From: Nitrospirota bacterium
GTDB taxonomy: Bacteria > Nitrospirota > Thermodesulfovibrionia > Thermodesulfovibrionales > UBA1546
Assembly: GCA_009773185.1 (NCBI GenBank)
Contig: WPIF01000020.1
Coordinates: forward strand, 1 to 51,567
Direction: 5' to 3'
Length of the DNA stretch: 51,567 nt
The number at the start of each line of letters is the position of its first letter. The stretch's first letter is position 1. The notes below the pieces were generated by a model. The model saw only the letters and a list, made by a program, of their open reading frames with translations, was not told where the DNA came from and made no database searches. The translations under genes were made by a program, and so were the position numbers. Shown here piece by piece: positions 42,451-51,533 of this stretch.

Positions 42451-42828
42451 CTAAGGGGAGCTGATTTTTTTAAAGGCATCAGGGAGCCTGTGCGGTTTTC
42501 CCTTATTGTCTATGTAAGCAATTGTCACATCAGCTTCGACCAGCAGGGTATTGTCTCTTGATATCAGATTTTTTAAAGTCATGGAGGCATTCCTGAGTTC
42601 TGTAATTTCTGTAGTTACTTCTACTGTATCACCAAGCCTTGCAGGTTTTTTGTAGTGTATGTCAACATGCGTAACCGTGAAAAAATAACCCAGATTATGT
42701 AATTCCCCCACGTTAATGCCGCGGCCTGAAAGAAATTCTGTTCGCGCCTGTTCCAGATAGCGGAGGTATTTGCCATAATAGACAACACCGCCTGCATCCG
42801 TATCTTCATAATAGACCTTAATCTTCAT
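42451..42828 (-). CDS. YbgC-type acyl-CoA thioesterase
   Basis: The 125-residue hotdog-fold protein begins VYYEDTDAGGVVYYGKYLRYLEQARTEFL, the YbgC signature with catalytic Asp in EDTDAGGVVY. FTVTHVDIHYKKPARLGDTVEVTTEI completes the fold. It hydrolyses short-chain or other acyl-CoA thioesters. In many bacteria it sits with tol-pal; here it lies 19 bp after leuA, so a distinct acyl-CoA role is possible. Confidence 0.9.
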   Translation of the reverse strand: MKIKVYYEDTDAGGVVYYGKYLRYLEQARTEFLSGRGINVGELHNLGYFFTVTHVDIHYKKPARLGDTVEVTTEITELRNASMTLKNLISRDNTLLVEADVTIAYIDNKGKPHRLPDAFKKISSP

Positions 42829-42847
42829 GCGCTGAAACGGGGTACCC

Positions 42848-44350
42848 TTATTTTTTCCTTACTGCCAGTTTATTCAGGGCATTAATATATGCCTTTGCAG
42901 CAGCAACGATTATGTCAGTGTCCGCGCCGTGGCCCCTTGCAGTGCGGCCGTTTTCTTCAAGCGAGACAATGACCTCCCCAAGGGCGTCTGTTCCTCCTGT
43001 GATGCTCTTCACCTCAAATTTCAGCAGGCTGCTCTTTGTCTTTGTTATTGATGAGATAGCCTTATATGTTGCATCAACAGGGCCGTCGCCGCTTGCTGTT
43101 TTCTTTACCATCTTGCCTTTGGCCTTCATGCTGATTGAGGCCTTTGGCTGTTTTTTCATGCCGCTTGAAACAGAAAGGTCAACGAGCTGGTATGTCTCGG
43201 GTATCTTTGATACCTCTTCCGAGACGAGAGTCTCCAGGTCTTCCTCGAATATGTCTTTTTTCTGGTCTGCGAGGTGTTTGAATTTTGCAAATGCGTTCTC
43301 AATTTCTTCAGAGCTTAGTTCGTACCCGAGTTCGCTTAACCTTGCCTTGAATGCATGCCTTCCGGAATGTTTTCCGAGCACCAGCTTTGTACTCTGGAGC
43401 CCTATGCTTTCAGGCCTGATTATCTCATAAGTTGTCTTTTCCTTGAGCAGCCCGTCCTGGTGTATCCCTGATTCATGCGCAAAGGCATTTGCGCCGACTA
43501 TCGCCTTGTTGGGCTGTACCGGTATGCCTGTTATTTTTGTTATGAGCCTGCTTGAGCGTATAATCTCTTTTGTATTTATTTTTGTGTCGGCATTGAAGAA
43601 GTCCTTGCGGGTCCTTAACGCCATGGCCACCTCTTCCATTGAGCAGTTGCCTGCCCGCTCTCCTATGCCGTTGATTGTGCATTCCACCTGTCCTGCTCCG
43701 TTTAAGACAGCTGACAATGAGTTTGCCACAGCAAGGCCGAGGTCATTATGGCAGTGGACTGAAATCACAGCCTTGTCCCTGATTTTTTCTTTTATGGCCT
43801 TTATAATCCTGCCGAATTCCTCAGGAGTTGTATATCCGACAGTATCCGGTATATTTACTGTGGATGCTCCGGCCTCAATAACCGCCTCTACCACCTCAAT
43901 CAGATAAGGCAGTTCTGTCCTCGTAGCATCCATAGGCGAGAATTCGACATCCTCAACAAGGCTTCTTGCAAGCTTTACCATCTCAACAGACCTCTTTAAG
44001 GCCTCTTCGCGGTTTACCCTGAATTGATACTTTAAATGGATATCTGAAGTTGAATGGAATGTATGAATCCTTCTTCTTGGCGCATTCTTAACAGCCTCGT
44101 AAGCCCTTTTTATATCAGCTTCTTTTGCCCTTGCAAGCCCGGCTATGGTTGCGCCCTTCACCTCATTGGCTATCCTGTTAACAGCCTCGAAATCGCCATC
44201 CGATGCTATAGGGAAACCTGCCTCTATAATATCAACACCCAGCCTTACAAGCTGCTTTGCAACCTGAAGCTTTTCTTCCACGTTCATTGATGCGCCGGGA
44301 GACTGCTCTCCGTCCCTGAGTGTCGTATCAAAGATTCTGATTATCCTCAT
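42848..44350 (-). CDS. leuA: 2-isopropylmalate synthase
   Basis: The 500-residue protein begins RIFDTTLRDGEQSPGASM and has IEAGFPIAS, HCHNDLGLAVANSL (metal His pair), GERAGN and a C-terminal LeuA dimer domain (SSGMKKQPKASISMK, GGTDALGEV) for leucine feedback. It condenses acetyl-CoA with 2-ketoisovalerate, the first committed step of leucine synthesis. The start overlaps the pssA stop by 4 bp. Homocitrate or citramalate synthase activity is possible but the length and context favour LeuA. Confidence 0.93.
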   Translation of the reverse strand: MRIIRIFDTTLRDGEQSPGASMNVEEKLQVAKQLVRLGVDIIEAGFPIASDGDFEAVNRIANEVKGATIAGLARAKEADIKRAYEAVKNAPRRRIHTFHSTSDIHLKYQFRVNREEALKRSVEMVKLARSLVEDVEFSPMDATRTELPYLIEVVEAVIEAGASTVNIPDTVGYTTPEEFGRIIKAIKEKIRDKAVISVHCHNDLGLAVANSLSAVLNGAGQVECTINGIGERAGNCSMEEVAMALRTRKDFFNADTKINTKEIIRSSRLITKITGIPVQPNKAIVGANAFAHESGIHQDGLLKEKTTYEIIRPESIGLQSTKLVLGKHSGRHAFKARLSELGYELSSEEIENAFAKFKHLADQKKDIFEEDLETLVSEEVSKIPETYQLVDLSVSSGMKKQPKASISMKAKGKMVKKTASGDGPVDATYKAISSITKTKSSLLKFEVKSITGGTDALGEVIVSLEENGRTARGHGADTDIIVAAAKAYINALNKLAVRKK

Positions 44351-45075
44351 TGTTTCTCCAAAGGCTGACCTAAATTTTTAAACTTTTTGTAGTAGATGTA
44401 TGTATTTTCTATTATACCAACACCAAGATAAAGCATTGCAAAGACAAAGAGCGCAATCTCAGGGTGCATTACCACAACTGCAAAGATTACAGCAAATGCA
44501 ACGAGTATCCAGAATGGTTTTCTCTTTTTGAAATCCAGTTCCTTTGCTCCATGAAACCTGAGAGTGCTGACCATGAGGATGGCGAGAATAAATGTCAGGA
44601 TGAGTATAAAAATGCTTCTTCTGCCTGTCCAGTCCATCTGGCTGTAAAATATTGCGGTTGTCGCAATCACAGCCGCAGCTCCAGGAATCGGCATGCCGGT
44701 GAATGATTTCTTTTCAGTCGAGCCCATCTGCACATTATACCTTGCGAGCCTTAACGCCCCGCACGCAACAAAAAGGAATGCCGCTGCCCATCCTATCCTC
44801 CCGAACGGCATTAAAGACCAGTTATAGAGCATTACAGCAGGCGCAACACCGAATGCAACGAGGTCTGAGAGGGAGTCCAGTTCAATCCCGAACCTTGTTG
44901 TGCTGTTTGTGAGCCTTGCAATCCAGCCGTCAAGGCCGTCAAAGACCATCGCTATCAATATGGCCCATGCAGCATGAACATAATCGCCTTTCAATGCAGC
45001 GAGTATTGCGTAGAACCCTGAAAACATTCCGCACATGGTAAGGCTGTTTGGCAGTATATAAATTCCTTTTCTCAT
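44347..45075 (-). CDS. pssA: CDP-diacylglycerol-serine O-phosphatidyltransferase
   Basis: The 242-residue membrane protein has the CDP-alcohol phosphotransferase motif DGLDGWIARLTNSTTRFGIE followed by LDSLSD, and several hydrophobic spans (including 155-200). It makes phosphatidylserine, the substrate of Psd. pssA is normally next to psd; here a 4.5 kb block separates them. A basic C-terminal tail follows the last helix. It is coupled to leuA by a 4-bp overlap. Confidence 0.92.
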   Translation of the reverse strand: MRKGIYILPNSLTMCGMFSGFYAILAALKGDYVHAAWAILIAMVFDGLDGWIARLTNSTTRFGIELDSLSDLVAFGVAPAVMLYNWSLMPFGRIGWAAAFLFVACGALRLARYNVQMGSTEKKSFTGMPIPGAAAVIATTAIFYSQMDWTGRRSIFILILTFILAILMVSTLRFHGAKELDFKKRKPFWILVAFAVIFAVVVMHPEIALFVFAMLYLGVGIIENTYIYYKKFKNLGQPLEKQ

Positions 45076-45122
45076 ACGGTCATTATAATAAAAACAGTGG
45101 ATTTTTGCTTGGAATTTGGTAG

Positions 45123-45671
45123 TTAGTTATTTTTATATGCAAGGATTAAAAAGTGTTTCAGGCTTTTTTTGAAGCGCAGGAGTTCTGTTGAAGGCGGAGA
45201 CTGTACGATTGCCTGTTGAGATGCTTTTAATATATCGCTTTTTTTGATATTGAATTTCTTTATAAGGAAAATAGCATCATGGATGTCTTTATCTCTGAAC
45301 ACTCTGAGTTTTGAAATTATCAAATCTACAGGCGCCAGCAAAAATACATTTATGTTTTTGGTTTTTACAGTATCAAATTTAATGGCCCGCTTTCTGTACC
45401 CCTCAGGGATATCTATCATGCTCCATCTCGAAATATCTGTGGTCAGCTCAGCAGGGAATCCAATATTTTTTTTAAGCCTTTCAATTACCTTAAAATCAGC
45501 GTTGACCTCTGCATCAATATCAAGCGTTGACCTTTCTTCCAGGCCATAGGCTATCGCTGCAAGCCCGCCACAGATTATAAGCCGCAAGTTTTTAACCCCT
45601 GCCTTTTGAGCAGCCAGATCAATGGTTCTGATAACGGACTTTAACTGACTAATTCCAATGCTTCTTTCCAT
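45123..45671 (-). CDS. AbiEii/DUF6036-like nucleotidyltransferase
   Basis: The 182-residue protein has LRLIICGGLAAIAYGLEERSTLDIDAEV, a nucleotidyltransferase active site (GG, then DID), and later VDLIISKLRVFRDKDIHDAIFLIKKF, typical of AbiEii/DUF6036-type proteins. Relatives act as toxins that modify tRNA or proteins. Its start overlaps the upstream partner by 31 bp, an antitoxin-toxin-like arrangement. It lies in the block separating psd from pssA. Confidence 0.75.
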   Translation of the reverse strand: MERSIGISQLKSVIRTIDLAAQKAGVKNLRLIICGGLAAIAYGLEERSTLDIDAEVNADFKVIERLKKNIGFPAELTTDISRWSMIDIPEGYRKRAIKFDTVKTKNINVFLLAPVDLIISKLRVFRDKDIHDAIFLIKKFNIKKSDILKASQQAIVQSPPSTELLRFKKSLKHFLILAYKNN

Positions 45672-46009
45672 CTTAAATCATCCGAACGGTTGAATTTTAT
45701 AAAATTGTCGGGATAAGTCTCTGCTGTCAGAGGAAGGAAGAGGTTTTTAAGCGCAATTTCTTTACCGAGGAAAAGTCTGGTAAGTTCCCGATATGTCTTA
45801 GTGAAAAAAAATGCCTTATTATATTCCCTGGTAAATAATAACCTGTTTTTTCTGCCGAGCTTTTTAAATACAACATTCCATTGCTTCTTAGGGTTTAAAG
45901 CAATATAAATCCACAGCAGTCCGCTTTGAAGAAATTTAACGGTAAATTCTTCGAGGTTGCCGTCCTCAGCATTTTGGAAATATATTTTTCTTAGAATGCC
46001 CCTTTTCAT
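45641..46009 (-). CDS. Hypothetical partner of the nucleotidyltransferase
   Basis: The 122-residue basic protein (EEFTVKFLQSGLLWIYIALNPKKQWNVVFKKLGRKNRLL, FFFTKTYRELTRLFLGKEIALKNLFLPL, FNRSDDLRWKEALEL) has no family I recognise. It is encoded directly upstream of, and overlapping, the nucleotidyltransferase gene. A predicted promoter places +1 on its ATG and there is no Shine-Dalgarno, so its mRNA may be leaderless. It could be the antitoxin or an accessory subunit. Confidence 0.6.
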   Translation of the reverse strand: MKRGILRKIYFQNAEDGNLEEFTVKFLQSGLLWIYIALNPKKQWNVVFKKLGRKNRLLFTREYNKAFFFTKTYRELTRLFLGKEIALKNLFLPLTAETYPDNFIKFNRSDDLRWKEALELVS

Positions 46010-46015
46010 GGCTAT

Positions 46016-46044
46016 ATATTACTGCATTTACATATTCTTGACAA
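46016..46044 (-). promoter_or_regulatory. Promoter of the nucleotidyltransferase pair
   Basis: On the minus strand TTGTCA (46044-46039), 17-bp spacer, TAATAT (46021-46016). The +1 falls at about 46009, the ATG. It shares its -35 bases with a divergent plus-strand promoter (TTGACA, 46038-46043). Confidence 0.6.
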
Positions 46045-46066
46045 CCAGCCTAATGTATGAGATAGT
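46038..46066 (+). promoter_or_regulatory. Promoter of the repeat-bearing uORF and kinase
   Basis: TTGACA (46038-46043), 17-bp spacer, GATAGT (46061-46066) with an extended TG at 46058-46059. The expected +1 is about 46073, exactly the ATG of a short upstream ORF. Confidence 0.5.
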
Positions 46067-46072
46067 TTTTGT

Positions 46073-46168
46073 ATGAAAGCAAAAATAGCTCTTGCACATA
46101 ATTTGCTCAGTCAGTCAGTCAGTCAGTCAGTCAGTCAGTCAGTCAGTCAGTCAGTGCTCTTGCCTTAA
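46073..46168 (+). CDS. Putative leaderless uORF containing the TCAG repeat
   Basis: ATG at 46073 opens a 31-codon frame, MKAKIALAHNLL then (SQSV)4 then LLP, stopping at TAA 46166-46168, 10 bp before the kinase GTG. The ATG coincides with the predicted transcription start. Each 4-bp repeat gain or loss shifts the frame: one unit fewer ends at TAG (46176-46178), touching the GTG, and one unit more ends past the GTG at TAA 46183. It could therefore switch coupling to the kinase. There is no homology evidence for the peptide itself. Confidence 0.4.
   Translation: MKAKIALAHNLLSQSVSQSVSQSVSQSVLLP
46107..46154 (+). repeat. (TCAG)12 tetranucleotide microsatellite
   Basis: Twelve perfect TCAG units (48 bp), 24 bp upstream of the kinase start. 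Tetranucleotide tracts of this kind are classic slipped-strand phase-variation loci in other bacteria. Confidence 0.97.
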
Positions 46169-46178
46169 AGGGAATTAG

Positions 46179-48128
46179 GTGTTAATTCAGGAAGACTATT
46201 TCAAAAACATTTTTAACGCGGTTCATGAAGGCATTCTCATGCTGGATGAGAACATGAGAGTTCTGTCGGCCAATCGTAGCTTCTTCAATATTTTCAAAGT
46301 AGATACCGCAAATACTATCGGCTCTCTTTTATACGATCTTGGAAATAAACAATGGGACATCCCTTCCCTTCGTTTGCTGTTTGAGGATATTCTTTCGAAG
46401 AAAACCACAGTTACTAACTTCGAAATTGAACATAATTTTGAGAGCATCGGGCTGAGAGTCATGCTCCTCAACGCCCGCAAAATCAGAGAAAAGAAAAACG
46501 ATCAGCCGATAATCCTCCTTGCCATTGAGGACATTACCGAGCGCAAGCGGCTGGAAGACATGTTAACAGAGGCTGAACGGAAGCGGCATGAGGAAAGGTT
46601 AAGGAAGTCAGAAGAATTCACAACAAACATCCTTGAGAGTGTTGATGAAGGATTTATTGTTATAGACCTTGAATACAGGGTCATTGCTGCAAACAGGGCT
46701 TATCTTAATTCTATTGGCAAGCCGTTGGAAGATGTAATAGGCAAACACTGCTATGAACTTTCTCACAACGTGGATAAACCCTGCTGTGAGGAAGGGACAG
46801 CTGACTGCCCTGTCACCCTTACTTTTAAGACAGGAGAACATTACTCTTCGTTCCATACGCATTATGACAAAACAGGAGTGCCTGTTTATGTGGAGACGAA
46901 ATCGTATCCGATGAAAGATAAATCCGGCAAGGTAGTATCGGCCATAGAGATTATCAATGATATTACTGAAAAAAGGAAACTCGAAGACCAGCTCCGCCAC
47001 GCCCAGAAGATGGAAGCCGTCGGCACATTAGCCGGGGGCATTGCGCATGATTTCAATAATATCCTCAATGTGATCATAGGATATGGCACCATGGTGCTGG
47101 ACAGGATAGGAGACGATCAACTCTCAAAAGAACAAATGAATGAGGTGCTCACTGCCGCCGATAGGGCTGCGGCTCTCACCAAAAGGCTGCTGGTATTTAG
47201 CAGAAAGCAGGTTGTTGAAGTGAAGCCCGTTAATATCAATGAGCTTATCCTAGGCCTGCAGAAAATGCTTGGCCGGATTATCAGAGAGAGTATTGAAATT
47301 AAATTAAATCTTACGGATAGGCCCTTGATGGTGCAGGCAGATGCCGGGCAGATAGAACAGGTGCTGATGAACCTTGCCTCAAATGCCAAAGACGCGATGC
47401 CGGAGGGCGGACGGCTGACAATCGGAACCGGACTTCAGAAATTAGATGATGAGTATGTTGCAGCTTATGGATATGGGAAGCCCGGAAAATATGCGCTTAT
47501 CACGATTGCCGATACAGGGCAGGGAATGGATGCAGAAACCCAGAAGAAGATATTTGAGCCTTTTTTTACAACTAAAGGTATTGGAGAGGGGACAGGGCTT
47601 GGCCTTGCAATCTCCTATGGGATAATAAAACAGCATGATGGATACATCAAGGTCTACAGCGAACCAGGACAAGGAACGCTATTCAAAATATATCTGCCGC
47701 TTATTGAGGAGTCGGCGGCCATGGGAAAAAAGACAGAGGCCACGGTTCCTGTCACGGGCGGAAGTGAGACGATACTTGTGGCTGAGGACGACGCTTCAGT
47801 GAGGGAATTATCAAGGATAGTCCTGGAGTCCTACGGCTACAATGTCATTACGGCAGAGGATGGGGAAGATGCAATTACAAAATTCATGGAGAACAGGAAA
47901 AATATCAGCCTCGTCCTGCTCGATATGATTATGCCGAAGAAAAACGGGAAAGAGGTCGGTGAGACGATCAGAAAAACGAATCCCCGTGCAAAAATACTCT
48001 TTGCGAGCGGCTATACAATGGATATTATCAAGACCAGAGAATTGACAGAGGCAGGCTTTGACTTTATCCATAAGCCTGTCCTGCCGAGAGACCTTTTGAA
48101 AATGGTGAGAGAGATGCTGGACAAATGA
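46179..48128 (+). CDS. Cytoplasmic hybrid histidine kinase (PAS-PAS-HisKA-HATPase-REC)
   Basis: The 649-residue protein has no membrane helix. It has two PAS domains (about 5-125 and 140-265), a HisKA H-box (LAGGIAHDFNNIL), HATPase (NLASNAKDAM, DTGQGMDAE, GTGLGLAISYG) and a receiver (LLDMIMPKKNG). The second PAS is Cys-rich (GKHCYELSH...PCCEEGTADC) and matches its paralog at 24801. Translation starts at GTG with AAAGGGA upstream; a stop codon (TAG) immediately precedes the GTG. The (TCAG)12 tract lies just upstream. It overlaps the HD-GYP regulator by 4 bp, its likely partner. Confidence 0.92.
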   Translation: MLIQEDYFKNIFNAVHEGILMLDENMRVLSANRSFFNIFKVDTANTIGSLLYDLGNKQWDIPSLRLLFEDILSKKTTVTNFEIEHNFESIGLRVMLLNARKIREKKNDQPIILLAIEDITERKRLEDMLTEAERKRHEERLRKSEEFTTNILESVDEGFIVIDLEYRVIAANRAYLNSIGKPLEDVIGKHCYELSHNVDKPCCEEGTADCPVTLTFKTGEHYSSFHTHYDKTGVPVYVETKSYPMKDKSGKVVSAIEIINDITEKRKLEDQLRHAQKMEAVGTLAGGIAHDFNNILNVIIGYGTMVLDRIGDDQLSKEQMNEVLTAADRAAALTKRLLVFSRKQVVEVKPVNINELILGLQKMLGRIIRESIEIKLNLTDRPLMVQADAGQIEQVLMNLASNAKDAMPEGGRLTIGTGLQKLDDEYVAAYGYGKPGKYALITIADTGQGMDAETQKKIFEPFFTTKGIGEGTGLGLAISYGIIKQHDGYIKVYSEPGQGTLFKIYLPLIEESAAMGKKTEATVPVTGGSETILVAEDDASVRELSRIVLESYGYNVITAEDGEDAITKFMENRKNISLVLLDMIMPKKNGKEVGETIRKTNPRAKILFASGYTMDIIKTRELTEAGFDFIHKPVLPRDLLKMVREMLDK

Positions 48129-49636
48129 GCGAAAAGATACTCTGCGTTGATGATGAGCCGCAGAATCTCAAGCTCCTTGAGGCAATGCTTGTGCCTAGGG
48201 GATATGTTGTAGTCTTGTCGGATAATGGCGCTGATGCGCTTACCATGATAAGGGAGCATAAGATAGACCTTGTGCTTCTGGATGTGATGATGCCCAAGAT
48301 AAATGGTTTCGATGTCTGTAAGCTGATAAAGGAGAACGAAAGATACAGGAATATCCCGATTATCATGGTTACAGGCCTTACAGCAAAGGAAGACAGGATA
48401 AAGGCAATAGAATCCGGTGCAGAAGATTTCATATCAAAGCCATTTGACAAGGCTGAGATTGTTGCAAGGATAGAGATGCTTCTGAAGATGAAGAATCTCA
48501 ATGACAGGCTTCTGCATGCGTATTCAAATATAAACAGCCTTATATACTATGGCGAGGAAATGGTAAAAACCTTTGACCCTTTAAATTTTGATTTTGAATC
48601 AAGGATTGATTCTGTTGTAGACCAGATTATACGCCATGGGGAAGCAGAGGGTGATAAACCGACTTTGATAGTCATTGGTATTTCGGATAAAGACCTAAAA
48701 AGGAAGTGGTTTTTGTATAGGTTTACCGGGAAGTTGACAAGGAGAGAGATATTGAACCTTGATGTGCACCCCTGTATGGTCATATCCGGTGATGAGCCGC
48801 GAATTGCTTTCTTCAATAATATTGACATTGAGACATCAGATATCCAGCCTATTATAAAGATGGTAGAAGCAACGAATGTAAAGGCCTCGAATGTTGTCAG
48901 TTACCACAGTAAAGAGATATGTATCCATGCCTTCAACTATAACAGGGAAGTGACATCGTATGATGCTTCGGTACTAAACAGCATTGTTATGCAGAGCCTT
49001 TTTCTGAAATCCCTTTCAGGGCAGGTTAAAGATACTGATGACGCATTTGCATATACGGTCCACGCATTAGCAAGGGCAGCAGAGGTAAATGATGAGGATA
49101 CAGGAAACCATATTCTGAGAGTCGGAGAATATTGCGCACTGCTTGCCAAACATCTCGGCATGTCAGAAAAATTTATAAGCATTATCAGGATTCAGTCGCA
49201 GATGCATGACGTCGGAAAGATTCACATACCGCCTGAGATATTGAAAAAACCCGGCAGGCTGATAACCGAGGAATTCGATATAGTTAAAAAACATCCTGAG
49301 TATGGCGTAAAAATAATCGGAGACCACGTGAGATTGACAATGGCAAAAACAATTGCACTCACGCATCATGAAAGATGGGACGGAGGCGGTTATCCATTCG
49401 GATTAAAAGGCGAGCAGATTCCGGTAGATGGGAGGATATTGAACCTGGTTGACATATATGATGCGCTGAGAAATAAGAGGGTATACAAACCTGCTATTGA
49501 TCATGAGACAACGTATAAGATAATTACAGAGGGCGATGGGCGGACAATGCCTAATCACTTTGATCCTGCGGTACTGGATGCATTTAAAGGCGTGCATAAA
49601 CAGTTTGATGAGATTTATGAAAGGATGAAAGGATAA
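48125..49636 (+). CDS. Response regulator with HD-GYP domain
   Basis: The 503-residue protein has a receiver (acceptor in LVLLDVMMPKING, Lys in ISKPF), a middle region of about 170 residues I do not recognise (including FDFESRIDSVVDQIIRH), and an HD-GYP domain (about 315-490) with MHDVGKIHIP and HHERWDGGGYPFG. It should degrade cyclic di-GMP when activated, probably by the adjacent kinase, whose stop overlaps its start. It ends 37 bp before the convergent psd stop. Confidence 0.92.
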   Translation: MSEKILCVDDEPQNLKLLEAMLVPRGYVVVLSDNGADALTMIREHKIDLVLLDVMMPKINGFDVCKLIKENERYRNIPIIMVTGLTAKEDRIKAIESGAEDFISKPFDKAEIVARIEMLLKMKNLNDRLLHAYSNINSLIYYGEEMVKTFDPLNFDFESRIDSVVDQIIRHGEAEGDKPTLIVIGISDKDLKRKWFLYRFTGKLTRREILNLDVHPCMVISGDEPRIAFFNNIDIETSDIQPIIKMVEATNVKASNVVSYHSKEICIHAFNYNREVTSYDASVLNSIVMQSLFLKSLSGQVKDTDDAFAYTVHALARAAEVNDEDTGNHILRVGEYCALLAKHLGMSEKFISIIRIQSQMHDVGKIHIPPEILKKPGRLITEEFDIVKKHPEYGVKIIGDHVRLTMAKTIALTHHERWDGGGYPFGLKGEQIPVDGRILNLVDIYDALRNKRVYKPAIDHETTYKIITEGDGRTMPNHFDPAVLDAFKGVHKQFDEIYERMKG

Positions 49637-49664
49637 GTCGTTTATTGCGTTGTGCGTTTATCGC

Positions 49665-49688
49665 GCTATAACCCTATAACGCTATAAC
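49665..49688. repeat. 8-bp tandem repeat across the psd stop
   Basis: GCTATAAC, CCTATAAC, GCTATAAC in tandem. The repeat encodes the last residues and stop codon of psd (minus strand). Confidence 0.85.
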
Positions 49689-50305
49689 GCCGATTATCGT
49701 TTCGCCTGCTTTTACTTTATCCCCAAGTTTAACTTTAATCTCTGTTTCTTTTGGCAGATAGACGTCAAGACGTGAGCTGAATTTGATGATTCCGTATCTT
49801 TCCCCGCGTTTTAATTCATCTCCGGGCTTAACCCTGCACACAGCGCGTCTTGCAATATAGCCTGCAACCTGCCTTACAAGAATATCACCGTATTTTGTTT
49901 CGAGGACCATTTCTATGTTTTCATTTTTCAGAGAGGCATCGTCTTTGTATGCTGCAAGGAAACGGCCTTTGTTATGTTTTACTTCTTTCACTTTTCCATC
50001 GCAGGGTGCGCGGTTTACATGGACATTCAGAGGAGACATAAATATGCTTATCTGTTTTGAGTCTTTTTTCAGGTGTTCACTTTCGAAGATGTCCCTTATC
50101 AGAATTATCTTGCCGTCTGCAGGTGATACAAAAAGCCCTTCTCCTTCAGGCGTTTTCCTTTCAGGGTCCCTGAAGAAATAGAGCATGAATAATGTCAATA
50201 AGAACGGCAGAAGGGCTATCCACCTACCACCGATAAAGAAAACTATAATTGCAATTATTGCAAAGAAGGCAATAAATGGATAGCCCTCAGGGGCAAATCT
50301 AAACA

Positions 50306-50306
<1 letters not shown>
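49674..50306 (-). CDS. psd: Phosphatidylserine decarboxylase (short archaeal type)
   Basis: The 210-residue membrane-associated protein has N-terminal hydrophobic helices (10-45), FFRDPERKTP, SPADGK, FMSPLNVHVNRAP and RYGIIKFSSRLDVYLP. Psd self-cleaves at the last motif to form a pyruvoyl group. Family members usually show Gly-Ser there; this copy has Ser-Ser (S177-S178). It makes phosphatidylethanolamine. It overlaps the ilvC stop by 1 bp. The C-terminal IIGVIAL is encoded within a short tandem repeat. Confidence 0.9.
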
Positions 50307-51361
<1,055 letters not shown>

Positions 51362-51489
51362 TTATATTACAGATGTTAAATTTTTTGCCATTTATTAAAA
51401 ATATTCCTATATTTCCTGATAAGCAGTCTGATAAACAGTAAAAGAGAAGGCACCTGTCGAGTTATAATGTCTAACACGTTATCAGAGTT

Positions 51490-51509
51490 CCACGGGCTTG
51501 CCCGTGGGT
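51490..51509. repeat. Palindromic 20-mer, copy B
   Basis: Identical to 71-90 (CCACGGGCTTGCCCGTGGGT). Here it is intergenic, upstream of ilvC. Confidence 0.8.
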
Positions 51510-51533
51510 GAATGATGTCCGGAGATATTTTGG

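Noticed and set aside
46107-46154. CRISPR-like array
   Set aside because: Units are 4 bp with no spacers, and no cas genes are present; it is a microsatellite.
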